From Cocleimonas sp. (lineage in GTDB: Bacteria; Pseudomonadota; Gammaproteobacteria; Thiotrichales; Thiotrichaceae), in assembly GCA_023146675.1 (NCBI GenBank), contig JAGLBQ010000112.1:1-12319 (forward strand): a DNA stretch of 12,319 bases, in the 5' to 3' direction. This document shows, piece after piece, positions 6,594-12,319 of this stretch. Under the pieces are notes generated by a model that made no database searches, was not told where the DNA came from, and saw nothing but the letters and a program-made list of their open reading frames with translations. Both the position numbers and the translations under genes were made by a program. Each line of letters opens with the position of its first letter. Within the stretch, counting starts at the first letter, position 1.

Positions 6594-6612
6594 GGTCGGC
6601 TAAAATTCTAAC
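6586..6612. repeat. 8-bp inverted repeat over the ilvD -10 region, possible operator
   Basis: GTTAGAAT (6586-6593) and ATTCTAAC (6605-6612) are perfect reverse complements around an 11-base centre. The left arm contains the proposed -10 box, and the right arm ends directly before the Shine-Dalgarno GGAG (6613-6616). It could be a repressor or activator site on DNA, or a hairpin near the ribosome binding site if transcription begins further upstream, for example by read-through from trxC. Confidence 0.45.
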
Positions 6613-6623
6613 GGAGAAACCCA

Positions 6624-8474
6624 ATGCCTGAATACCGCTCTCGTACCTCAACTCATGGACGCAATATGGCTGGCGCACGTGCATTATGGCGTGCTACTGG
6701 AATGAAAGATGATGATTTTAGTAAGCCTATCATTGCTATTGCCAACTCATTTACTCAGTTTGTTCCAGGTCATGTACACCTTAAAGACATGGGGCAGTTA
6801 GTTGCACGTGAGATTGAAAAAGCAGGGGGGGTAGCTAAAGAGTTTAATACAATCGCGGTTGATGATGGTATCGCCATGGGGCATAGCGGTATGTTATACA
6901 GCTTGCCTTCGCGTGAAATCATCTCTGATTCTGTAGAGTATATGGTCAATGCACACTGTGCGGATGCGCTTGTGTGTATCTCTAATTGTGACAAGATCAC
7001 CCCAGGAATGTTAAATGCGGCATTACGCCTTAATATCCCTGTGATTTTTGTTTCAGGCGGTCCAATGGAGTCGGGTAAAAGCGTTATTAATGGTCAGGTC
7101 GTGCATTTGGACTTGGTTGATGCCATGGTTTCTGCGGCGGATGATCGTATTTCTGATGAAGATGTCACCACAATGGAACGATCAGCTTGTCCTACCTGTG
7201 GTTCTTGTTCTGGTATGTTTACCGCCAACTCGATGAATTGTCTCACCGAAGCGCTAGGTTTAGCGTTACCAGGTAATGGATCATTGCTTGCGACTCATGC
7301 TGATCGTGAAGAATTATTTTTACGCGCAGGGCGTGAAATTGTGGCACTAACAAAGCGTTATTACGAGCAAGGTGATGAGTCTGCATTGCCACGTAATATT
7401 GCGACCTTTGAAGCCTTTGAAAATGCAATGTGTCTGGATATTACGATGGGTGGATCAACCAATACGGTTTTGCATTTATTAGCCGCAGCGCATGAGGCGG
7501 AGGTTGATTTTACCATGAATGATATGGATCGCTTGTCACGTATTGTGCCAAACCTCAGTAAAGTCGCCCCTGCAACACAGCTATTTCATATGGAAGATGT
7601 GCATCGTGCAGGTGGCATTATGCGTCTATTAGGGGAGCTTGAGCGCGGTGGGTTAATTAATACTGATTGTAAAACGGTACATAGTGTAACGATTGGTGAG
7701 GCGATTGAAAAATGGGATATTCGCCGCACTAAAGATGAAGCAATCCTTACCTATTTTAAAGCAGGCCCTGGCAATGTTCCCACTCAAACCGCGTTTAGCC
7801 AAAATAAGCGCTGGGAAACATTGGATAGAGATACAGAAAATGGGTGTATTCGAGATATTGAACATGCTTATTCAACAGAAGGTGGGTTAGCTGTACTGTA
7901 TGGCAATATCGCTGTTGATGGTTGTATTGTAAAAACAGCAGGTGTTGATGAAGATAATTACACATTTACTGGTAGAGCGCGCATTTTTGAATCACAAGAT
8001 GATGCTGTTGGTGCAATCTTGGCGGATGAAATTATTGCAGGTGATGTGGTCATTATTCGCTATGAAGGTCCTCGGGGTGGTCCTGGAATGCAAGAAATGC
8101 TTTATCCAACCAGCTATTTAAAATCAAAAGGATTAGGTAAAGATTGTGCGCTTATTACTGATGGACGTTTCTCAGGCGGAACCTCAGGGCTCTCGATAGG
8201 GCATGCTTCACCTGAAGCAGCAGAAGGGGGGGGTATTGGTTTGGTAGAAGAGGGGGATACTATTGATATTGATATTCCTCAGCGCAAAATGGAATTACGT
8301 GTTAGTGATGCAGAACTGGCACAGCGCCGTGAGGCAATGGAAGCTAAAGGGGCTAACGCATGGAGACCTGTGAGTCGTGATCGTCAGGTATCACAAGCAT
8401 TACGTGCTTATGCCGCAATGGCAACATCGGCTTCACGTGGTGCGGTAAGGGATGTGTCTCAGTTGGAAAAGTAG
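6624..8474 (+). CDS. ilvD: Dihydroxy-acid dehydratase, [4Fe-4S] type
   Basis: Dehydrates 2,3-dihydroxyisovalerate and 2,3-dihydroxy-3-methylvalerate to the 2-keto acids, the third common step of valine/isoleucine synthesis. At 616 residues it equals the E. coli length. Visible motifs: VDDGIAMGH (79-87, with the Mg-binding Asp), the signature CISNCDKITPGM (118-129, with C122 and the Lys expected to be carbamylated), and CPTCGSCSGMFTANSMNC (189-206, with C195). Near the C-terminus is GRFSGGTSGLSIGHASPEAA. At residue 47 onward it reads VPGH rather than the Cys-bearing TPC of the [2Fe-2S] class, so an oxygen-sensitive [4Fe-4S] enterobacterial-type enzyme is expected. GGAG 7 bp upstream fixes the ATG. 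It lies apart from, and opposite in strand to, the ilvINC operon. A strong terminator follows. Confidence 0.97.
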   Translation: MPEYRSRTSTHGRNMAGARALWRATGMKDDDFSKPIIAIANSFTQFVPGHVHLKDMGQLVAREIEKAGGVAKEFNTIAVDDGIAMGHSGMLYSLPSREIISDSVEYMVNAHCADALVCISNCDKITPGMLNAALRLNIPVIFVSGGPMESGKSVINGQVVHLDLVDAMVSAADDRISDEDVTTMERSACPTCGSCSGMFTANSMNCLTEALGLALPGNGSLLATHADREELFLRAGREIVALTKRYYEQGDESALPRNIATFEAFENAMCLDITMGGSTNTVLHLLAAAHEAEVDFTMNDMDRLSRIVPNLSKVAPATQLFHMEDVHRAGGIMRLLGELERGGLINTDCKTVHSVTIGEAIEKWDIRRTKDEAILTYFKAGPGNVPTQTAFSQNKRWETLDRDTENGCIRDIEHAYSTEGGLAVLYGNIAVDGCIVKTAGVDEDNYTFTGRARIFESQDDAVGAILADEIIAGDVVIIRYEGPRGGPGMQEMLYPTSYLKSKGLGKDCALITDGRFSGGTSGLSIGHASPEAAEGGGIGLVEEGDTIDIDIPQRKMELRVSDAELAQRREAMEAKGANAWRPVSRDRQVSQALRAYAAMATSASRGAVRDVSQLEK

Positions 8475-8482
8475 GTGGAGAA

Positions 8483-8527
8483 AAAAGCTAATACTTTTAT
8501 TTTTTAGGAATGAAAGTGTTAGCTTTT
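8483..8527. terminator. Strong bidirectional terminator between convergent ilvD and the MOSC gene
   Basis: AAAAGCTAATACTTT (8483-8497) pairs with AAAGTGTTAGCTTTT (8513-8527): 15 bp with a single G-U, and a 15-base loop. On the plus strand it ends ilvD with TTTT. On the minus strand the AAAAAA at 8481-8486 becomes a six-T run ending the MOSC transcript. Confidence 0.9.
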
Positions 8528-8566
8528 CAGGTTAATTAATTACCTTGAAAGGCTGGATGTGTATAT

Positions 8567-9361
8567 CTAAGACTCAATAATGCTATTCCCAATCTGAATA
8601 CTCCCCATTGAGTTATGAATCACATTCTGTCCAAAATTTACGTTATTTCCCTGTTTGCGATAGCGCATTAAGGTTTGCAAAGGCTCCATGCCAGTACGAG
8701 TTCCTGTGGCAGGATCAACCGTGGTTAAGATACAACGTGAGCAAGGTTTGACACCGCGCATAGCAACATTGCCAATAGAAAATATATTCAAACTATCCTC
8801 AGCAAAGGCATGACAGCCTTCGACCACAATATTAGGACGAAAATGTTTCATGCTGACAGGTTGATCTAAACGCTGGTTAAGGTCTTCAAGCGATGCGGTT
8901 GAAATGAGTAAAATAGGAAAACCATCGGCAAAGCCTGTGTGATCTCCTAGTTGTGCAAACTCGGGATCACATTGTCTGATTTCATTATCGGGGATATAGA
9001 CTAAGTGACAGGGTGTGCCAAGTGTTTTAGAAAGCCACTTGTCCGCTTGCTCACCAACGCGCTGTGCCGTGACTGTATCTTTCCAGATAGTGACTTGCAT
9101 GGTGTGTTGTGCATCTGCTGTTGCAACAAGTAGGTCAGGTTGGTTGGCAGAGGTGAGAATTAGTTGCTGATCAATGAAGGTTGGTTGGATTAATGCCATT
9201 TGAGGAAATTTACGCTGGCTTAAAAAGTCTCCTGCAGGGGAGACCAGCATCCAGCGTCTATCGTGCATTAAACCCATTGCATCAATCTTTGAGTTATCAA
9301 TAGCAATTCCTGCAAGTGATTTTACAGGGTAAATATAAAGCTCACTTACGGTGATTGGCAT
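8567..9361 (-). CDS. MOSC domain protein (YcbX/mARC-like molybdenum cofactor protein)
   Basis: Likely a molybdenum-cofactor-dependent reductase of N-hydroxylated compounds, by analogy with E. coli YcbX and mammalian mARC. An N-terminal MOSC beta-barrel domain begins VSELYIYPVKSLAGI (5-19) and includes MHDRRWMLV (32-40). The C-terminal MOSC domain has HFRPNIVV (173-180) and the signature CSRCILTTVDPATG (207-220), in which C210 is the probable Mo ligand; EPLQTL follows. At 264 residues it lacks the C-terminal plant-type [2Fe-2S] ferredoxin domain of YcbX (369), so an external electron donor would be needed, as for mARC. It starts only 5 bp after the stop of the SPOR gene with no good Shine-Dalgarno, so translation is probably coupled. 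The exact substrate is unknown. Confidence 0.88.
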   Translation of the reverse strand: MPITVSELYIYPVKSLAGIAIDNSKIDAMGLMHDRRWMLVSPAGDFLSQRKFPQMALIQPTFIDQQLILTSANQPDLLVATADAQHTMQVTIWKDTVTAQRVGEQADKWLSKTLGTPCHLVYIPDNEIRQCDPEFAQLGDHTGFADGFPILLISTASLEDLNQRLDQPVSMKHFRPNIVVEGCHAFAEDSLNIFSIGNVAMRGVKPCSRCILTTVDPATGTRTGMEPLQTLMRYRKQGNNVNFGQNVIHNSMGSIQIGNSIIES

Positions 9362-9366
9362 TGATA

Positions 9367-9816
9367 TTAGTCTCGGTAAACAATAAAGCTTTGTTTTACA
9401 TTGCGATTGCGTGGAAAACGGCGTTTTACTTTATCTTTAATTGCTTTTGCTTCTGCGCGATGAGGATAAGGTCCTAAGCGTACTTGATACATCATGCTAC
9501 CACGAATGTTTGATGAAACAACAAATGAGGAATAGCCAGCATCCGCAAATTTTTGCATCACATCTTTGGCTTCGTCTAGATAATGGCTGGCGGCAATTTG
9601 TACGCCATAGCCAGAATAGTCATCACTAAAGGGATTTATTGTTTGGTTGATTGTTGTTGCAGCGCTTGAAATAGAGGTTGGCATAGAAATTATGCCGCGT
9701 GATTTAAGATAAAGGAGACCAAGAAAAGCAATCGCGGCGATAAGGAGGCCGATAACAAGATTGGAGGCTCCTTTTTGGTAGTGTCTTAAGGTGAAATTTG
9801 GGGTTTTAGTTAGCAT
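9367..9816 (-). CDS. SPOR domain inner-membrane protein
   Basis: A bitopic membrane protein of 149 residues. It has a short cytoplasmic N-terminus, one transmembrane helix at about 18-37 (ASNLVIGLLIAAIAFLGLLYL region), a linker to about 66, and a C-terminal SPOR domain at 69-147. The SPOR domain shows GYGVQIAASHYLDEAK at its start and MYQVRLGPYPHRAEAKAI at 109-126. SPOR domains bind glycan strands stripped of stem peptides and so collect at division septa, suggesting a cell-division or cell-wall role in the periplasm. The architecture resembles FtsN and DedD, but the protein is too short to assign to either. AAGGA 6 bp upstream supports the ATG. It is first in a two-gene unit with the MOSC protein. 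In many genomes a SPOR protein follows argS, but that gene is not here. Confidence 0.88.
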   Translation of the reverse strand: MLTKTPNFTLRHYQKGASNLVIGLLIAAIAFLGLLYLKSRGIISMPTSISSAATTINQTINPFSDDYSGYGVQIAASHYLDEAKDVMQKFADAGYSSFVVSSNIRGSMMYQVRLGPYPHRAEAKAIKDKVKRRFPRNRNVKQSFIVYRD

Positions 9817-9912
9817 AAGGGATCCTTCCTATGAGTTATCGATTAACACATCAACATTGCGTTCCTGAATCTTATGATAGTACAGCTTGAGGTTTTACGT
9901 CTACTACTACCG

Positions 9913-9939
9913 CTACTGGATTGAAAAATAATCCAATAG
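9913..9939 (-). terminator. Hairpin after waaA
   Basis: CTACTGGATT (9913-9922) and AATCCAATAG (9930-9939) form a 10-bp stem on the minus strand (one G-U) with a 7-base loop. It lies 8 bp beyond the waaA stop. The bases following it on the minus strand are not T-rich, while on the plus strand it is followed by TTTCATTTT. It may therefore be a terminator of poor quality or an mRNA-end stabiliser. The rest of 9817-9947 shows nothing else. Confidence 0.35.
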
Positions 9940-9947
9940 TTTCATTT

Positions 9948-11222
9948 TCATAGATGTTTTTTTATCTGGATAGATAGCTTATTAACCACTCCTTGATGCA
10001 AGTGCATAAAGTCTGCGCACTTTTGTTTAAAATCACGGCTCTGCTTTGTTGATGAGTTTAGGATTTTTATGATACGTTGTTGAATGTGATTTGCATCTTG
10101 TTCAATCCAAGCAAGCTGTGCATCACAAAGTGACGGGTAAATATCATTAAAATTAAAAGTGTAATAACCGCTGATAACAGGAATACCAAGTGCGGTTGCC
10201 TCAAGAGGATTATGTCCGCCCGTTTTGACTAAGCTGCCGCCAATAAAGGCAATATCTGCAGTGGCATACCAAAGCAGCATTTCCCCCATGCTATCACCTA
10301 AAATAATATCAGTGTTTGTTTGAAAGTGGGCAGGGGCACTGCGCTTTTGTGTTTGATAATTTGAGGTTGAGATAAGCTGGTAAACATCATCAAAGCGCTC
10401 GGGGTGGCGTGGTACGATAATTAATAATAAGGCAGGAAAGCTTTGTTTTAAGTGTTGAAAAATTGCTAATATTATTTCATCTTCTCCTCTATGGGTGCTA
10501 CCTGCAACCCATACAGGGCGATCTTCTCCCCATTGTGCTTTTAATAATTCACCTTGTTTTGATACGTCTTTATCCACGGAAATATCAAACTTAGTATTTC
10601 CTACTAGTTCAATTTTTTCAAAGGGGGCGCCTAGTGAGAGAAAATGCTGTTTGTCCTCCTCACTTCTAACGGCAATGAGTGTCGCATAATGGAGTGTCTC
10701 GCTGACAAGGTGTTTTAGGCGCAAATACTGGCGGGTTGATTTTGTGGATAGTCGTGCATTGACTAATAGCAATGGGATATTTTTTTGTGCGCAGGCAGCA
10801 TAAAGATTGGGCCAAATTTCTGTTTCGACAATAATTAACATCTCTGGATTGATGCGGGTTATGAAGCGTTGAATTATATGGGGTAAATCATAGGGAAAAT
10901 AGGTGTGTAACACTCGACCTGCAAACAGCTTTTTTATGATGGCAGAGCCAGTGGGGGTAGTTGAGGTGATTAGCAGTGAATGGTTAGGGTAGTCTTGCAA
11001 TAAGCGATTAATAAGGGGCTTGGTAGCGATGATTTCGCCCACTGATACGGCATGTAACCAGATGATTTTTTTGTTTTTTTCTGTGCTAGATACCCTGCCT
11101 AAACGCTCAGGTATACGTAAGCGGTAGCCTTTGTTTTTGCGGCTTTTTATTAATAGGCGTAGCAGAATGAGAGGGAGTAGAAAATACAAGACAGAAGAAT
11201 AGATTAAGCGAGGCAAGGACAT
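9948..11222 (-). CDS. waaA: 3-deoxy-D-manno-octulosonic acid (Kdo) transferase
   Basis: Transfers Kdo from CMP-Kdo to lipid IVA at the cytoplasmic face of the inner membrane, starting the LPS inner core. At 424 residues it is normal (E. coli 425). An N-terminal membrane anchor lies at about 8-25. The acceptor domain has LHAVSVGE at 56-63 with the catalytic Glu E63, ITSTTPTG at 85-92, and VETEIWPNL at 132-140. The GT-B donor domain has AGSTHRGEDE at 240-249, PRHPER at 271-276, and GGSLVKTGGHNPLEA at 328-342. The loop usually read as GPHTFNF is GYYTFNF at 352-358, so the Pro-His pair is Tyr-Tyr here. No Shine-Dalgarno precedes the ATG. A TATACA at 11232-11237 would, if a -10 box, give a nearly leaderless transcript. 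The start is kept because MSLPRLIYSSVLYFLLPLIL aligns with the family N-terminus. Alternative symbol kdtA. Confidence 0.95.
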   Translation of the reverse strand: MSLPRLIYSSVLYFLLPLILLRLLIKSRKNKGYRLRIPERLGRVSSTEKNKKIIWLHAVSVGEIIATKPLINRLLQDYPNHSLLITSTTPTGSAIIKKLFAGRVLHTYFPYDLPHIIQRFITRINPEMLIIVETEIWPNLYAACAQKNIPLLLVNARLSTKSTRQYLRLKHLVSETLHYATLIAVRSEEDKQHFLSLGAPFEKIELVGNTKFDISVDKDVSKQGELLKAQWGEDRPVWVAGSTHRGEDEIILAIFQHLKQSFPALLLIIVPRHPERFDDVYQLISTSNYQTQKRSAPAHFQTNTDIILGDSMGEMLLWYATADIAFIGGSLVKTGGHNPLEATALGIPVISGYYTFNFNDIYPSLCDAQLAWIEQDANHIQQRIIKILNSSTKQSRDFKQKCADFMHLHQGVVNKLSIQIKKHL

Positions 11223-11354
11223 ATGATATTTTGTATAAAAATCAATAAAAATAACTTAGATGTGGTTAAATTTTATGCTAATGTTGGTGTCGATGATTAT
11301 ATAGATAAGTCATCAGTATAAGCTAATAAAATTATAAAAAATAATGTTTTGGGG

Positions 11355-11374
11355 TGAGAGTTGATAAGCTCTCA
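11355..11374 (+). other. Hairpin in the leader of the lytic transglycosylase gene
   Basis: TGAGAG (11355-11360) pairs with CTCTCA (11369-11374) around an 8-base loop whose ends can form a further T-G wobble. It lies 17 bp before the ATG at 11392, immediately upstream of the G-rich ribosome binding region. The remaining part of the 169-bp divergent gap (11223-11391) is very AT-rich; I see no confident promoter in it and no gene. Confidence 0.35.
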
Positions 11375-11391
11375 TTTCTTGGGGGGCTTTC

Positions 11392-12319
11392 ATGAATAAA
11401 AAACAATCTTTAGTGGTGGTAATTTCAACTATACTGTCACTTGCAGGGGTAGCAGGGTGTAGCACAACAAATTCTAATGTAAGGCAGGCTGCTAATTACC
11501 AACAAAAAAATAAGATATATGATGAGGAGGAGAAGAAGGTTGTATCACGGGGTAGTGATCAACAAACATATAATGAAATCTATGCAGCGGCGGTAGAGTT
11601 GGGCTTTGATAAGCAAACGATGAATACTTATTACCAGCGTCGTAATGCCGCTAAGCAGCATCAAAAGGTACAAAGGCAACGGTATAAACAGCGTATAGCT
11701 AGAAATAATTGGAACAAACGTAATAAGCGTAGTAGGGCAAGACCTAAGCTGCGTGTGGCTACTCATACGAGACGATCTAATCAGCGGTTCTCCAATAGAG
11801 TAAGACCACCAGTTTATGCAAAACTTGGACCACCTATCTATGCGCGGCAGGTTGTAACTAAGAGTAGACCTCGGATACGTCCTGCTGTTAGTCGCCAGCG
11901 GGTTCAACATCGTCCACAATTTCTAAATCGCCCGCAAGTTCAACCTCCTCCACCTCGTATTATAAGCCGACCACAGCGCCCACGTTATACGCCCCGTAAT
12001 AATAAGCAAAATTATGGGGGCGGTAATGTATGGAACCGCATTAAAAGGGGGTTTCGTTTGGGGTCTGAGAGACATAATCCAACGGTGAAAAAGGTTTTAC
12101 GTCAGTATGCGAGGAACCCTTCAGGTTTAAATCGTACATTCTCACGTTCAACAGAATATATGCATTTTATATTGTATGAATTAAAACGTCGTGGAATGCC
12201 AACGGAATTGGCGTTACTGCCAATGGTTGAAAGTGCATTTAAGAATAAGGCTATTTCACGTTCAGGCGCCGCAGGAATGTGGCAATTTATGCCAGCCACG
12301 GGACGAGACTTTGGTTTGC
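11392..12319 (+). CDS. MltD-like membrane-bound lytic transglycosylase lipoprotein (5' part; truncated by window edge)
   Basis: The open frame from ATG 11392 runs 309 codons to the right edge without a stop. The N-terminus is a lipoprotein signal: MNKK, a hydrophobic core, and lipobox VAGC with lipidated C23; the following Ser-Thr-Thr suits outer-membrane sorting. Residues 81-210 are a low-complexity Arg/Lys/Gln/Pro linker: 38 of 130 are Lys or Arg, with no Asp or Glu. From about 212 (VWNRIKRGFRLG) the protein matches the MltD family. The transglycosylase SLT motif LLPMVESAF at 275-283 contains the catalytic Glu E280, followed by SRSGAAGMWQFMPATGRDFGL. It cleaves peptidoglycan glycan strands to 1,6-anhydro-MurNAc ends in the periplasm. 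LysM repeats would be expected beyond the edge. The ribosome binding site is only a GGGGGG run 5 bp upstream. The long polycationic linker is unusual compared with E. coli MltD. Confidence 0.9.
   Translation, partial: MNKKQSLVVVISTILSLAGVAGCSTTNSNVRQAANYQQKNKIYDEEEKKVVSRGSDQQTYNEIYAAAVELGFDKQTMNTYYQRRNAAKQHQKVQRQRYKQRIARNNWNKRNKRSRARPKLRVATHTRRSNQRFSNRVRPPVYAKLGPPIYARQVVTKSRPRIRPAVSRQRVQHRPQFLNRPQVQPPPPRIISRPQRPRYTPRNNKQNYGGGNVWNRIKRGFRLGSERHNPTVKKVLRQYARNPSGLNRTFSRSTEYMHFILYELKRRGMPTELALLPMVESAFKNKAISRSGAAGMWQFMPATGRDFGL

Noticed and set aside
11545..11919. 124-codon minus-strand frame opposite the transglycosylase gene
   Set aside because: It is the shadow of the low-complexity Arg-rich coding sequence, which keeps the reverse frames open. 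It has no ribosome binding site, and the plus-strand frame has a lipobox and a family match.
1..12319. tRNA/rRNA genes, CRISPR arrays, insertion sequences, prophage or defence genes
   Set aside because: No cloverleaf or conserved T-arm motif, no regularly spaced repeats, and no transposase or integrase frames were found on either strand. The gene content is housekeeping.

Overview
The window looks like chromosomal DNA of an AT-rich gammaproteobacterium. The evidence is the protein-level similarity to E. coli families (class I IlvC, IlvH-like regulatory subunit, MnmH, TrxC with zinc finger, WaaA, MltD-like transglycosylase) and the Gram-negative envelope functions. A genus cannot be named from the sequence alone. 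No phage, transposon, CRISPR array, rRNA or tRNA is visible.

Layout from left to right: (a) 1-413, minus strand: wreck of a Bcr/CflA-type drug efflux transporter running off the left edge. (b) 447-3783, minus strand: compact branched-chain amino acid operon ilvI-ilvN-ilvC, ending in a clear hairpin terminator. Its leader contains a good -10 box and a tiny BCAA-codon-containing upstream ORF that overlaps the GTG start of ilvI. (c) 3994-4509, minus strand: small secreted, extremely Lys/Arg-rich protein of unknown function. (d) 4700-5803, plus strand: mnmH (selU), tRNA 2-selenouridine synthase. It is followed by a degenerate second copy of its own last 120 bp (5931-6050), which leads straight into trxC (6055-6486). 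(e) 6624-8474, plus strand: ilvD, with an inverted repeat over its probable -10 region. (f) A strong bidirectional terminator at 8483-8527 separates ilvD from the minus-strand pair SPOR protein - MOSC protein (9816 to 8567). (g) 9948-11222, minus strand: waaA (kdtA). (h) 11392 to the right edge, plus strand: 5' part of an MltD-like membrane-bound lytic transglycosylase lipoprotein with an unusually long polycationic linker.

Together ilvI/ilvN (acetolactate synthase), ilvC (ketol-acid reductoisomerase) and ilvD (dihydroxy-acid dehydratase) supply the valine/isoleucine pathway except the final transaminase. The right third is envelope-oriented: Kdo transfer to lipid A, a septal peptidoglycan-binding SPOR protein and a lytic transglycosylase. 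The middle holds tRNA wobble modification and thiol redox control. Most of the region is ordinary housekeeping content. The points most worth a second look are the duplicated mnmH tail, the internally deleted efflux gene, the ilvI leader architecture and the two polycationic envelope proteins.
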